From: Acidimicrobiaceae bacterium UBA7830
GTDB taxonomy: Bacteria > Actinomycetota > Acidimicrobiia > Acidimicrobiales > Ilumatobacteraceae
NCBI GenBank assembly: GCA_002501485.1
Contig: DLTS01000011.1
Location: 3,915 to 67,914, forward strand
DNA: 64,000 nt
Reading direction: 5' to 3'
The notes under the pieces are model-generated. The model was not told the DNA's origin and ran no database searches. It saw nothing but the letters and a program-made list of their open reading frames with translations. Below, in pieces: positions 53,471 through 62,925 of the stretch (position 1 is the first letter of the stretch; each line of letters starts with the position of its first letter). The position numbers were made by a program, and so were the translations under genes.

Positions 53471-55063
53471 CTAGCCAACATGACGATCTCGTCCGACCCA
53501 GTGAGGTTCGCGGAGATCGCGTTTCAAAATTTTTCCTGCGCCAGACTTTGGCAGAGGATCATCTGCGGCTCTGAATGTCACCGATCGAGGCAACTTATAA
53601 CCAGCTATGTGAGCGCGACAGTGCTCGATGAGTTCTTCTTCAGTGATGGTTGCGCCAGGCTTGGGCACGACCTCGGCGTGTACGGTTTCACCGAACTTGT
53701 CATGAGGGATACCGAAGACGGCGGCTTCGGCCACGCCTTGGTGAAGGTAGACGGCGTTCTCGACTTCGGAGGTGTAGATGTTCTCTCCCCCTGAGATGAT
53801 CATGTCTTTAGCACGGTCAACGACATAGAGGTAGCCATCGGCGTCTTGCCAGGCGACGTCACCAGAGCGATACCAACCGTCGACGAGTGCGTGAGCGGTT
53901 TCTTCGGGCCTGTTCCAGTATCCGGTCATGATGTTCGGGCCCTGGATATAAATTTCGCCGGGTTCGCCAACGTCGGCGAGCGATCCATCTTCGCGGCGGA
54001 CCTCACAGCGAACCCCGGGCACAGGAGCACCGGCTGATCGGAGGCGACTGGCATATGGTTCTTCTCCTGCCATTCCACGACGGTGATCTTCCCCATCCAT
54101 GGAGGTTGCGATTGGGGATGCCTCGGTCATTCCATACAACTGGTACAACTCGCAGCCGAAGCCTTCAGCAACACGTCGTTGAACTTCTTCAGGCATGGGC
54201 GACGCGCCGTACATCAGCGCCCTTAGTGCCGTGAGGTCAGCGCCGTCGAGGGCTCCACCCGCGAGCACCATGCCGAGCATGGTCGGCACAAGCAACGTGG
54301 TTGTGCAGTGCTCATCGGCGAGCGCTGAGACGGTGGCAGTCGGTTCGAATGCAGGAATGAATACATGTGAGCCACCAACCCATGAAATTGCATAGGTCAT
54401 TGATCCATCGGCGAGATGAAATTGGGGACCTGCGTGGAGGTACCTATCGCGATGAGTGAGCCCCATCACCCCGACTCCGTGCATTGCATTTGCGGTGAGG
54501 TTCCGATGGGTGAGCATCGCCCCCTTCGGAAGCCCTGTTGTTCCGCCGGTGTAAAAGATTGCTGCGAGCCCATCGTGGTGTTGTGGAGGAAGATCGACGA
54601 GAGGCGTTGCAACAAGCGCCTCGTATGCAATGCAACCTTCCGGGGCGGAATCTCCGGGGCCGGTCCATATAAGCGTGTGGAGTGAGTCGACACGTTGAAG
54701 GAGCGCTCGGCCAACGTCGAGGTAGTTGTCATCGACAAACAACACCTTGACGTCTGAATCACTACAAATGAAGGCGAGTTCTTCTTCGGCGAGGCGATAG
54801 TTGAGGTCGTTCATCACCATGCCTGCTCCTGGAATGGCAAACCACAATTCGAAATGCCGACCACTGTTGAGCATGAGCGCTCCAACACGGTCACCAATTT
54901 CAAGATCAAGGCCGAGCAAACCCGATGCCAGACCATTTACCCGGTCAGCCACCTCTGACCAGATGCGACGCTCACCGGTGCCCCGGTCAATGGTTGCGAC
55001 TTTGTTTGCGTATTGTGCGGCAGGTCGCCGCAGCGTCCACGCCAGTGTTGGTTCTGCACCCAT
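53471..55063 (-). CDS. Acyl-CoA synthetase (FadD-type)
   Basis: 530 residues. Motifs are AAIFYTGGTTGLPKGAMLTH, the A5 region YQLYGMTEASPIATS, GWYRSGDVAWQDADGYLYVVD and the C-terminal LPKSGAGKILKRDLRE with catalytic Lys. It may feed the neighbouring dehydrogenase and hydratase. It is divergent from the next synthetase with a 149-base gap between the starts. Confidence 0.9.
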   Translation of the reverse strand: MGAEPTLAWTLRRPAAQYANKVATIDRGTGERRIWSEVADRVNGLASGLLGLDLEIGDRVGALMLNSGRHFELWFAIPGAGMVMNDLNYRLAEEELAFICSDSDVKVLFVDDNYLDVGRALLQRVDSLHTLIWTGPGDSAPEGCIAYEALVATPLVDLPPQHHDGLAAIFYTGGTTGLPKGAMLTHRNLTANAMHGVGVMGLTHRDRYLHAGPQFHLADGSMTYAISWVGGSHVFIPAFEPTATVSALADEHCTTTLLVPTMLGMVLAGGALDGADLTALRALMYGASPMPEEVQRRVAEGFGCELYQLYGMTEASPIATSMDGEDHRRGMAGEEPYASRLRSAGAPVPGVRCEVRREDGSLADVGEPGEIYIQGPNIMTGYWNRPEETAHALVDGWYRSGDVAWQDADGYLYVVDRAKDMIISGGENIYTSEVENAVYLHQGVAEAAVFGIPHDKFGETVHAEVVPKPGATITEEELIEHCRAHIAGYKLPRSVTFRAADDPLPKSGAGKILKRDLREPHWVGRDRHVG

Positions 55064-55212
55064 CGTGATCTCCCAAAGATGAGGTAGTTGACAAGAATTA
55101 CGTACATCACGGTAGTGATCGCACCACCCGCGACATTTATCGGGGTTAGCGCATCCGATTGCTTCAGGAATCGGCCTCCTGAACTACGTTGTGGGCGAGG
55201 GAGGGGCTCAAT

Positions 55213-56916
55213 ATGTCTGACTCGTTGGTACACCAACGTCTTGATGCGTTTGCGCGAATAACTGCGGTAGGAGAGCCGTATGAATTGGTCGACCGGGAAG
55301 ACATTCGCGGGCCGGTGCAAACCTTCGTGAACGCCCCGACATCGCTCCGTCAGGTGTACGAAGACGCAGTAAGTGATGTCGAGTTTGTTGTCGCTGAGGA
55401 TCAGCGATGGACATTTGCTGAGTTCTGGAAAGACGCTGCGACCATCGGCCACCTACTTGTTCATGACCTTGGAGTGCGCAAGGGCGATCGAGTGGCGATC
55501 TCGATGCGCAATTACCCCGAGTGGATGCTGGCATTTACTGCGGCCACGTCGGTAGGCGCCATCGCGGTTGCGATGAACTCGCTCTGGAACGCTGATGAGA
55601 TGGCATATGGGCTCACCGACTCCGGAGCGAAGGTTCTTTTTGCCGATGCCGAACGTTTGGCGTTGCTCGAATCAATGGCGGAGCCGATTGAAGGTCTTCA
55701 GATCGTTGCGGTACGTCATACAGGTTCACCTGCTGCAAAGGTTGAGCTTGCTGGCCGCATGGCAGAAATTGGTTCTGTGCCAATGCCTGAGGCTGATATT
55801 GCGCCCACAGACTCGGCACTTATTTTGTATACCTCAGGTTCAACCGGACATCCCAAAGGGGTGCTTTCGAGCCACCACAACGTCATCGTTGCGCTCATGG
55901 CATGGGAAGTTGAGTACGGGGCATTGACTGAGCGGCCAGGAAATGTTGTCGCACCCGAAGAAGGTTCGGGTTTGGTGCCCGCTTCATTGCTTGGAATTCC
56001 GTTGTTTCATGTGTTGGGGCTCCACGCAGTGTTCTTGGCGAGTTTCCGAGGTCAACGCAAGCTCGTTGCGATGTATAAGTGGGATGCGTCGGTTGCAGCG
56101 GAGCTGATTGAACGAGAACGCATTGTCACATTTACGGGCCCACCTGCAGTAAGCGGTGACCTTGTTCGAGTTGCACAGTCAGAGGGCCGCGATCTTTCAT
56201 CGTTGTTGAGCGTTGGCGGCGGTGGGGCGGCTCGTCCACCCGAACAGGTTGGACAAATCGATGACACATTTGAAAAGGCTCTGCCAAACACTGGTTGGGG
56301 AATGACGGAGACGAATGCGATCGGCACCATCATTTTCGGGGCCGAATACTCTGAGCGACGTTTGAGCTCTGGCCCTGCGTTGTGCGTGATCGACTTAAGG
56401 GTGGTTGACGACAACGGAATCGAGTTGCCGTCGGGCGAGCGCGGCGAACTGCAGGTTCGTGGACCATCGATGTTCCGTGAGTACTGGAATAAACCAGAGG
56501 CCACCGCAGATTCGTTCGTTGAAGACGGCTGGTTTAAGACCGGTGACGTTGCTTATATCGATACCGACGGACACCTGTTCATTGTTGATCGCATTAAAGA
56601 CCTCATTATTCGCGGTGGAGAGAACATTGGTTGCGGAGGTGTTGAGGCAGCCCTCTCGTCGCATCCGAAGGTGATCGAAGCAGCCGTGTATTCAGTTCCC
56701 GATGAGCGACTTGGCGAAGAGGTTGGAACGACGATTTACGTCGCTGAAGATTTTGACGAAACAGAATTGCGTGAGTATCTCGTTGAACACCTTGCGAAGT
56801 ATGAGATTCCGCGTTACATCACCACGATGACAGAGCCGCTTCCGCGAACCGGCTCAGGCAAGTTGTTGAAGCGCCAATTGCGTGACGACACGATTACCGA
56901 ACTCGGTCTCGGTTAA
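55213..56916 (+). CDS. Acyl-CoA synthetase (FadD-type), paralogue of the gene at 33268
   Basis: 567 residues from ATG 55213, preceded by GAGGGAGGGG. Motifs are LILYTSGSTGHPKGVLSSHH, GWGMTETNAIG, GWFKTGDVAYIDTDGHLFIVD and LPRTGSGKLLKRQL. It resembles the synthetase at 33268 from end to end. It converges with the APH-type kinase gene (ten bases apart). As a CoA ligase beside a kinase/dehydrogenase set it could play the LvaE role. Confidence 0.9.
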   Translation: MSDSLVHQRLDAFARITAVGEPYELVDREDIRGPVQTFVNAPTSLRQVYEDAVSDVEFVVAEDQRWTFAEFWKDAATIGHLLVHDLGVRKGDRVAISMRNYPEWMLAFTAATSVGAIAVAMNSLWNADEMAYGLTDSGAKVLFADAERLALLESMAEPIEGLQIVAVRHTGSPAAKVELAGRMAEIGSVPMPEADIAPTDSALILYTSGSTGHPKGVLSSHHNVIVALMAWEVEYGALTERPGNVVAPEEGSGLVPASLLGIPLFHVLGLHAVFLASFRGQRKLVAMYKWDASVAAELIERERIVTFTGPPAVSGDLVRVAQSEGRDLSSLLSVGGGGAARPPEQVGQIDDTFEKALPNTGWGMTETNAIGTIIFGAEYSERRLSSGPALCVIDLRVVDDNGIELPSGERGELQVRGPSMFREYWNKPEATADSFVEDGWFKTGDVAYIDTDGHLFIVDRIKDLIIRGGENIGCGGVEAALSSHPKVIEAAVYSVPDERLGEEVGTTIYVAEDFDETELREYLVEHLAKYEIPRYITTMTEPLPRTGSGKLLKRQLRDDTITELGLG

Positions 56917-56926
56917 CGCTGCAGCA

Positions 56927-57931
56927 TCACCGAAGAAGTTGCAGGGCGTCGAATTCGAGTTCTGCCATCCGGCGAGCGCTTGCTGACATCACAATTGAGC
57001 GGAAAGATCCGTCGAGGTGCGCACGCGACTGGCCAGCCATCCCTAGCCCCCAGCGGACGGTGAGTAGCACCCGCCACCAGCGAAACCGGTCGTCATCCCA
57101 CTCACCGCCATGTTCGATATAAGCCGAACGAAGATCGTCGATGGTGCCGAATCCGCCGATGGGTAAATGATCTTCACGAAACCGCCACATGCGTTGCGTT
57201 GTCCATGAGAGATCTTCGATTCGGTCACCGATTCGGCTGCCTTCCCAGTCGAGGATCGCTCGGAGGCCGTCAGTGCCAACGATGATGTTGCCGTTGCGCA
57301 CATCGCTGTGGACGATGGTCTGTTCGGTGGGCTCTGTCGGCGCATTGCGCTCGAGCCATCGGGCGCAGAACGAAAACACTGGTGATGGTGTGAGCAGCTG
57401 CTCAAGGCCTTCTTCAACTTGACTGATGGCGTGGGCGATCGGAGCGAAACCGGTGTCAGGAAGGAGTGAGCGCGGCGCTTGAGATTCAGGCACAGAGTGA
57501 AGTTGCGCAAGGGCAGTGCCGATTTGCTGTGTGATCTGAGAACCAAGTCGGTCGTGTTCTGCGATGAGCCGCAAGACACGACGAGGGACGGTTTCGCCAT
57601 CGACCGCAATTGAAATGAAAAAGGGTCCTCCGAGAACCGACTCATCGCTGCAGACATGATGGATGTGGGGCACCGGCACGCCGGCAGACTCGGCGAGCTG
57701 TCGAACGGTGGCCTCGTCAGCGATGTCGAGCAACTGAATTGACGCTGTCGGAATCATCGTGAGGGCGAAGCGAGTTGACGAGTTTGCCGTGTTCGCAGTG
57801 AAGAGAGCGTTGAATCGACGCGCGCCTGCGGAAACAGCATCGAGATCGGCAACGGTGACGTCGGATCCGGTTTGAGTCGTCAACCAATGCGATAGACGGT
57901 TCGAAGCCTGATCGCGGTCACTGCCTGTCAT
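56927..57931 (-). CDS. APH-type phosphotransferase, LvaA-like (4-hydroxyacyl-CoA kinase candidate)
   Basis: 334 residues with the APH fold: catalytic loop VHSDVRNGNIIVG and metal site LDWEGSRIGDRIEDL. Acyl-CoA-dehydrogenase-linked APH proteins phosphorylate 4-hydroxyacyl-CoA (LvaA in Pseudomonas; the kinase part of ACAD10/ACAD11 in mammals). The four-base overlap with the DUF6285 gene, which follows an acyl-CoA dehydrogenase gene, matches this group and argues against an antibiotic-resistance role. Confidence 0.8.
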   Translation of the reverse strand: MTGSDRDQASNRLSHWLTTQTGSDVTVADLDAVSAGARRFNALFTANTANSSTRFALTMIPTASIQLLDIADEATVRQLAESAGVPVPHIHHVCSDESVLGGPFFISIAVDGETVPRRVLRLIAEHDRLGSQITQQIGTALAQLHSVPESQAPRSLLPDTGFAPIAHAISQVEEGLEQLLTPSPVFSFCARWLERNAPTEPTEQTIVHSDVRNGNIIVGTDGLRAILDWEGSRIGDRIEDLSWTTQRMWRFREDHLPIGGFGTIDDLRSAYIEHGGEWDDDRFRWWRVLLTVRWGLGMAGQSRAHLDGSFRSIVMSASARRMAELEFDALQLLR

Positions 57932-58299
57932 TCGCCGTTCCAGTCGTCATAGCCCGGTTTCGATATTGAAAGGTCACCGCGAACGATCTCAGTGAGCAGC
58001 ATCCTCACCCGTTCATGTTCTTCATCGCTATCGGCAGCTCCTTTTCGAAGTGCGGCAGCGACAGCCGCGGCGAGGTCTGCTTCATGGCTGATTTCTTCAC
58101 CGCCGATCTCGCGAAGGAGGTCGTGCTGACGAGACCGAACCTCTGGGCCTAACTCGAGCTCTCGGGCAACGATTGATGCAATATTTGCTGCAACCCGCGC
58201 CTGATGCTGAGCAGGTCCACTCGTTGATGGCACGACGTCGCCGGCCAATGTTTCCGCAACAGTTCGAAGCAGATCAGCAGCGGAAGGTGGCTGATGCAT
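57928..58299 (-). CDS. DUF6285 protein, LvaB-like
   Basis: 123 residues: MHQPPSAADLLRTVAETLAG, then HQARVAANIASIVARELELG. A mostly helical protein that in bacteria lies between acyl-CoA dehydrogenase and APH kinase genes. In the levulinate pathway the small protein LvaB forms a complex with the kinase LvaA; the same role is inferred. It begins one base after the dehydrogenase stop and overlaps the kinase gene. Confidence 0.75.
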   Translation of the reverse strand: MHQPPSAADLLRTVAETLAGDVVPSTSGPAQHQARVAANIASIVARELELGPEVRSRQHDLLREIGGEEISHEADLAAAVAAALRKGAADSDEEHERVRMLLTEIVRGDLSISKPGYDDWNGE

Positions 58300-58300
58300 T

Positions 58301-59590
58301 TCAGCCCTTCACGCTGGCGACGCCCTTCGGGGCTTGCTGATTCATGTAGCCAAACATGTATCCGGCAACCCGCCGCATTTGGATTTCCTCTGCACCTTCG
58401 GTGATTCGGTAGCGACGATGGTGGCGATAGATGTGCTCGAACGGTTTGTGGCGGCTGTAGCCAATGCCGCCATGTACCTGCATGGCACGATCGGCCGATT
58501 CGCAACACAAACGGTTAGCCCAGTAATTGCACATTGAAACCTTGTCTGACTGGCTAAATGCGCCGTGTTCATCCATGAGCCACGCGGTTTTATGGATCAG
58601 TGCTCGCAACATTTCACACTGCGTTTGGAGTTCGACAAGGGGGAACTGAATCGCCTGATTGGTCGACAAGGCTTTCCCAAACGGTTTGCGTTCACGGGCG
58701 TACTTCACCGATTCATCGATGCAGAATTGGGCGGCACCAAGACTTGACGCTGCTTGGCGAATGCGGTTTTCGTTGAAGAAGTGCTGCACGACCTGCAGGC
58801 CTTTGCCCTCGCCCCCGAATATTGCGGAGTGGGGTACCCGAACATCGGTGAGCCTGATGTGGGCGTGGTCGGTGGGCATATTGAAAGTCCAGAGATATTC
58901 GAGAATCTCAAAGCCAGGTGAGTTGGTTGGCACCAGAAATGCGGTGATGCCGTCACCGTCGCCAGCGGCTCCACTCGTTCTTGCAAAAATAAGATCGCAG
59001 TCGGCCTTGTGAATGCCGGTATTCCACGTTTTCTCACCGTTAATGATCCATTCATCACCGTCTCTCACAGCATGAGTGTCCATATGGGTGGCATCTGACC
59101 CGTGTTCGGGTTCGGTGATGCCAAATGCGAAACCTCGGCGACCCTCGGCGAGGTCATCTACCCAGTCGGCTTTTTGCTCTTCAGTGCCGTAGTTGATCAT
59201 CAGCAATAGCCCGACGTTGTTGCCGACGATCGAGTGTTCGTTTTGAAGGTCGTTGTGAAGGCCGAGGCCACGGCGAGCAAGATGTTCGCGAATGACCGCC
59301 ATGCCGTAAATGGTTCCTTCACTTCCGCCATATTCAGCAGGGAAGGGGTAGCGGTAGAAGCCGGCCGCGTCAGCCATGCGCTTTGTTTGGTGGAGAAGGT
59401 CTTCCCACTCGTCGTTTGGAAGGCCACCACGTTCCCAGTCGGTGCGGGCATCTTCCCTTCGATGATCAAAGAATCGGATGTTGTCATTCGACTCTTCCAG
59501 CGGTCGGACTTCTGACTCGATGAAGTCATCAAGCTGGCTGAGCAGTTGTTGTAACTCTCCGGGAATCTCATGTGGAATTGGTGGGTTCAC
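58301..59590 (-). CDS. Acyl-CoA dehydrogenase, LvaC-like candidate
   Basis: 429 residues from GTG 59590, chosen because AAGGAGG lies eight bases upstream; a GTG at 59635 adds 15 residues. Motifs are FGITEPEHGSDATHMDTHAV, GEKTWNTGIHKADCDLIF and QVHGGIGYSRHKPFEHIYRH then YRITEGAEEIQMRRVAGYM. In LvaC and ACAD11 such enzymes rearrange the phosphorylated 4-hydroxyacyl-CoA to the 3-hydroxy form. Place and partners suggest that role; ordinary beta-oxidation is the alternative. Confidence 0.88.
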   Translation of the reverse strand: MNPPIPHEIPGELQQLLSQLDDFIESEVRPLEESNDNIRFFDHRREDARTDWERGGLPNDEWEDLLHQTKRMADAAGFYRYPFPAEYGGSEGTIYGMAVIREHLARRGLGLHNDLQNEHSIVGNNVGLLLMINYGTEEQKADWVDDLAEGRRGFAFGITEPEHGSDATHMDTHAVRDGDEWIINGEKTWNTGIHKADCDLIFARTSGAAGDGDGITAFLVPTNSPGFEILEYLWTFNMPTDHAHIRLTDVRVPHSAIFGGEGKGLQVVQHFFNENRIRQAASSLGAAQFCIDESVKYARERKPFGKALSTNQAIQFPLVELQTQCEMLRALIHKTAWLMDEHGAFSQSDKVSMCNYWANRLCCESADRAMQVHGGIGYSRHKPFEHIYRHHRRYRITEGAEEIQMRRVAGYMFGYMNQQAPKGVASVKG

Positions 59591-59659
59591 TGCAATCGCC
59601 TCCTTGTGCTGAACGTACCCGAGCGGGGCCTTCACGACCGGCTCGGGGCGACGTGCGAG

Positions 59660-60391
59660 TTAGGGGGTTACCGAGAGGTCGACGATGGCCTCATGCTCAA
59701 TCGACGTGACGATGTCATCGTTGTGCATGAAGTGCATATCGACGATTGCTCGTTCTCCGTGGGCAAAAAACCGTTCGATCACCCGTGACACGATGGTGAT
59801 TTCGCTTCCGACAGCTACCGCTCGATGGTGACGAATGATCGATCTCGTGTGCACCCAACTTCCGCGAGCGAGTTGTTTGTGCATGATGTCGTTCGCCAGG
59901 TCTGGCCACACTGCCGGATGTACAACCCCGGCCGAGCGACAGAGATTTAGATCGTCACCTGCGGGAACCGCATAGTCGGCCCCATATGGCGTATCGGCGA
60001 CGATGGTGACCTGATCGAGGTCGTCGCCTGGGCGCAGTGCGGGCGCGGCGTCGGCGTTTAGTGTTGGTCGTAAGACAGCGCGCGGTCGAGGTGAGTCGGT
60101 GTACGCCTCAATCAGCGTTTCGTCATCTGACATCCGCGCACTTACCGCAACATGATCGCGATCAAACACCGGTTGCTTGAAGTGAACCTCCCCTCCGCCA
60201 AGTTGAACCCACGCCAGACCATGAGTGACGAGAGGGAGGTGGCAGAGATAGGCGTAGACCGTGACACCGGCGACCAACGCAGAAGGAAATCCAGCGGTGC
60301 GACCGCCTTCATCGGTGTGAATGGGGTTCCGCGCATGGACTGGAAGGTTGGTGGCTTCAATCGACCATGGAGAGTACGACACTGAGCTCAT
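59660..60391 (-). CDS. MaoC-like hotdog dehydratase
   Basis: 243 residues from ATG 60391. A double hotdog pattern is suggested: NPIHTDEGGRTAGFPSALVAG resembles the MaoC hydratase loop, and WVQLGGGEVHFKQPVFDRDHV a hotdog strand region. A hydration or dehydration of an acyl-CoA is inferred. A longer start (60445) would enter the divergent amidase gene region. It is 69 bases upstream of the dehydrogenase and may lead that operon. Confidence 0.75.
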   Translation of the reverse strand: MSSVSYSPWSIEATNLPVHARNPIHTDEGGRTAGFPSALVAGVTVYAYLCHLPLVTHGLAWVQLGGGEVHFKQPVFDRDHVAVSARMSDDETLIEAYTDSPRPRAVLRPTLNADAAPALRPGDDLDQVTIVADTPYGADYAVPAGDDLNLCRSAGVVHPAVWPDLANDIMHKQLARGSWVHTRSIIRHHRAVAVGSEITIVSRVIERFFAHGERAIVDMHFMHNDDIVTSIEHEAIVDLSVTP

Positions 60392-60434
60392 GCGACACAG
60401 TTTCGCGCACTCCATTCCGTGGCATGCTGTCGTC

Positions 60435-61886
60435 GTGAATATCACGGCATTCGATGCGACAGAGCTATCTGGTGCGATTCATGATCGGTCGGTGTCGTGC
60501 CGTGAGGTGATGTCGGCCTATCTCGATCGGATCGATGCTCGAAATGACGCGCTCAACGCCATCGTGTCGTTGAGAGATCGTGACGAATTGCTTGCCGAGT
60601 CCGTGGTCTGCGATGACGAACTCGATCGAGGAATCTCACGTGGTTGGATGCACGGCTTTCCGCATGCAGTGAAGGATCTTGCGGAAACTAAAGGGCTCCT
60701 CACTACGAAGGGTTCTCCGTTGTTGAAGGAGTTCGTTCCCGATGTCGACGCCCTCCATGTTGAGCGCATTCGGTCAGCTGGTGCGATCTTGATTGGTAAG
60801 ACGAATGTCCCTGAGTTTGGCCTTGGTTCACACACGTTCAACCCGGTGTTCGGTGCAACGGTCAACCCTTATGACTCGACAAAAGTGGCGGGTGGCAGCA
60901 GTGGTGGTGCCGCAGTTGCGCTCGCAACCCGAATGCTGCCGGTTGCCGATGGCAGCGATTTCATGGGGTCACTTCGAAACCCAGCAGGCTGGTGCAACGT
61001 AGTCGGTTTTAGGCCGAGCTTCGGTCGGGTGCCATTGCATTATGGCGGTGACTCGTACTCAACACTCTGCGTAACCGATGGCCCGATGGGGCGTCGAGTG
61101 ATCGACGTTGCGATGTTGCTCGGCACTCAAGCTGGGTGGGATGTTCGGGTTCCGACGGCGCTACCAGGAACACTTGATGAGTTGGCATCACCTCAGTCAT
61201 GCCGGATGCATCTTCAAGGGAGTCTTTCAGGTGTTCGTATCGGCTGGTTGGGAGATCTCGGTGGTCACCTTGCGACCGAACCCGGAATTTTTGAGACCTG
61301 CGAGCGTGCGTTACAGCGGATGCAGGGCGATGGTGCGGTCGTGGTGCCTGCGTCGTTAGATGTCGATCTCGATGCGCTGTGGACGTCTTGGTTACACAAC
61401 CGCCACGCTTATAACGCAGCGACGTACGGCCCTTTGCTGAAGAGTGAAGCGATTGCCGCCCAAATCAAAGAAGAGATTCGGTGGGAAGCTGAGTCGGGTC
61501 TGTCCTTGACTGCGATTGATCTGCAGCGTGCTGCGACCACCCGAACCGCCTTCTACGAACAGATCGTTTCGATGTTCGTCACCGCCGGTGGCGACTTCGA
61601 CCTACTTGCGTTGCCCACCGCTCAGGTGTGGCCATTTGATGTTGAGCAGCGGTGGCCAGCGGAAGTCGACGGCCGAGCAATGGATACCTATCACCGGTGG
61701 ATGGAGTGCACGATATACGCATCGTATGCCGGGCTCCCCGCGATCTCGATGCCCGCAGGGTTCTCCTCGGCCGGTTTGCCCGCGGGTATTCAACTGGTTG
61801 GTGCACCGTTGGCGGACGTTGACGTGCTGAGGTGCGCAGCGGGTTACGAGCGGTTGATCGACGACTTTTCAGTCGGGATGGCGTAA
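60435..61886 (+). CDS. Amidase signature family enzyme
   Basis: 483 residues from GTG 60435. The Ser-cisSer-Lys triad is visible: GFPHAVKDLAE (Lys), GGSSGGAAVALA (cis-Ser region) and DFMGSLRNPAGWCNVVGF (nucleophile region). It hydrolyses an amide to a carboxylate. It is divergent from the MaoC-like gene with a 43-base gap. The stop is three bases before the convergent enoyl-CoA hydratase. An upstream ATG (60390) would overlap the neighbour. Confidence 0.88.
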   Translation: MNITAFDATELSGAIHDRSVSCREVMSAYLDRIDARNDALNAIVSLRDRDELLAESVVCDDELDRGISRGWMHGFPHAVKDLAETKGLLTTKGSPLLKEFVPDVDALHVERIRSAGAILIGKTNVPEFGLGSHTFNPVFGATVNPYDSTKVAGGSSGGAAVALATRMLPVADGSDFMGSLRNPAGWCNVVGFRPSFGRVPLHYGGDSYSTLCVTDGPMGRRVIDVAMLLGTQAGWDVRVPTALPGTLDELASPQSCRMHLQGSLSGVRIGWLGDLGGHLATEPGIFETCERALQRMQGDGAVVVPASLDVDLDALWTSWLHNRHAYNAATYGPLLKSEAIAAQIKEEIRWEAESGLSLTAIDLQRAATTRTAFYEQIVSMFVTAGGDFDLLALPTAQVWPFDVEQRWPAEVDGRAMDTYHRWMECTIYASYAGLPAISMPAGFSSAGLPAGIQLVGAPLADVDVLRCAAGYERLIDDFSVGMA

Positions 61887-61889
61887 CGC

Positions 61890-62726
61890 TTAGTTGTCAC
61901 CGATGCGTGAGAAAGAGGGCGGCCGCTTCTCGACGAACGATTGAACACCCTCTGCAAAGTCGGGGCGTCCGAAGCTTTCGACCATCAATTTGGCTGCTTC
62001 AGATTCGGCCTCTCCCATGCCTTGATGAAGGTGCTCGTAGACCTGTTGTTTCATGATCGCCATCGACGTTGGTGAGCACTTTTCTGCCAGCTCGGTGATG
62101 TAGTTGCGGCACCATGGCAGGAGGTCGTCGGGGTTGTCAACGACGTGGTTCAAAAGACCAAGCTCTTTGGCTTCAACGCCGGTCACCCGCCGAGATGACA
62201 TGAGAAGGTCAAGGGCGACCGATGGCCCAACCAGTTTCGGGAGGAGCCAACCGATGCCCCACTCAGCGATGAGACCGCGTTGTGCGAATGCGGTAAGGAA
62301 CAGCGATTTGTCTGTACCAACCCGAAGGTCACAGCACAGGCTGAACGGAAACGCCATTCCTGCAACTGCGCCGTTGATGGCAGCGATAATTGGCTTTGGG
62401 GTTGTCATGAGGAACGGGAAACGGCCGTCAAAATCTCCGTTGGAGTCTGCTGCTGCTTCGCCTTCAGCAACTGCCGACCCAGCATCATTACTCGATTCGT
62501 CGCCCGACGAAATATTGGAGAGAAGGTTCATATCTGCACCTGCGCAGAACGCTCGTCCAGCGCCGGTGACGATGATGCCTACGACTGCGGGGTCAGCGCT
62601 TGCTTTTGCCACCGCCTCACGAATTTCACGGTCCATGCTGTTGGTCCAGGCATTCATTGCCTCGGGTCGGTTCAACGTAATCGTCGCAACCGGATCGTTC
62701 ACTTCATAGATGATGGTGTCGTACAT
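61890..62726 (-). CDS. Enoyl-CoA hydratase/isomerase family protein
   Basis: 278 residues from ATG 62726, with GAGGAG eight bases upstream. Crotonase motifs are VATITLNRPEAMNAW, GAGRAFCAGADMNLL (oxyanion hole) and AAINGAVAGMAFPFSLCCDL. A low-complexity insert (SSGDESSNDAGSAVAEGEAA) sits after the oxyanion segment and is unusual. It hydrates or isomerises enoyl-CoA; the substrate is unknown. Confidence 0.88.
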   Translation of the reverse strand: MYDTIIYEVNDPVATITLNRPEAMNAWTNSMDREIREAVAKASADPAVVGIIVTGAGRAFCAGADMNLLSNISSGDESSNDAGSAVAEGEAAADSNGDFDGRFPFLMTTPKPIIAAINGAVAGMAFPFSLCCDLRVGTDKSLFLTAFAQRGLIAEWGIGWLLPKLVGPSVALDLLMSSRRVTGVEAKELGLLNHVVDNPDDLLPWCRNYITELAEKCSPTSMAIMKQQVYEHLHQGMGEAESEAAKLMVESFGRPDFAEGVQSFVEKRPPSFSRIGDN

Positions 62727-62755
62727 GTCGTGCTCCTCAACATGGGAACGAAAGA

Positions 62756-62794
62756 GCGCCCCCTCTCCACACAAGTCTCGTCGAAAGGGGGCGC
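62756..62794. repeat. Hairpin in divergent promoter region
   Basis: GCGCCCCCT and its exact complement AGGGGGCGC, 21 bases apart, in the 199-base gap between the divergent hydratase and 2-oxoglutarate oxygenase genes. It could be an operator or a 5' leader stem. Confidence 0.4.
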
Positions 62795-62925
62795 GACGAA
62801 CGGATCGAACGCTTTCAAATTCGTCGAGAACCCAGCCTCGCAGTTTCACTACAAGCGAATGGTTGGCCAAGCACGTCCACGCTCCCTTTGTTCTCGACAA
62901 AATTGACCGGACTACAGTCGTTCAT

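Noticed and set aside
56927..57931. Aminoglycoside resistance gene
   Set aside because: The APH fold is shared, but overlap with a DUF6285 gene that follows an acyl-CoA dehydrogenase gene points to acyl-CoA metabolism.
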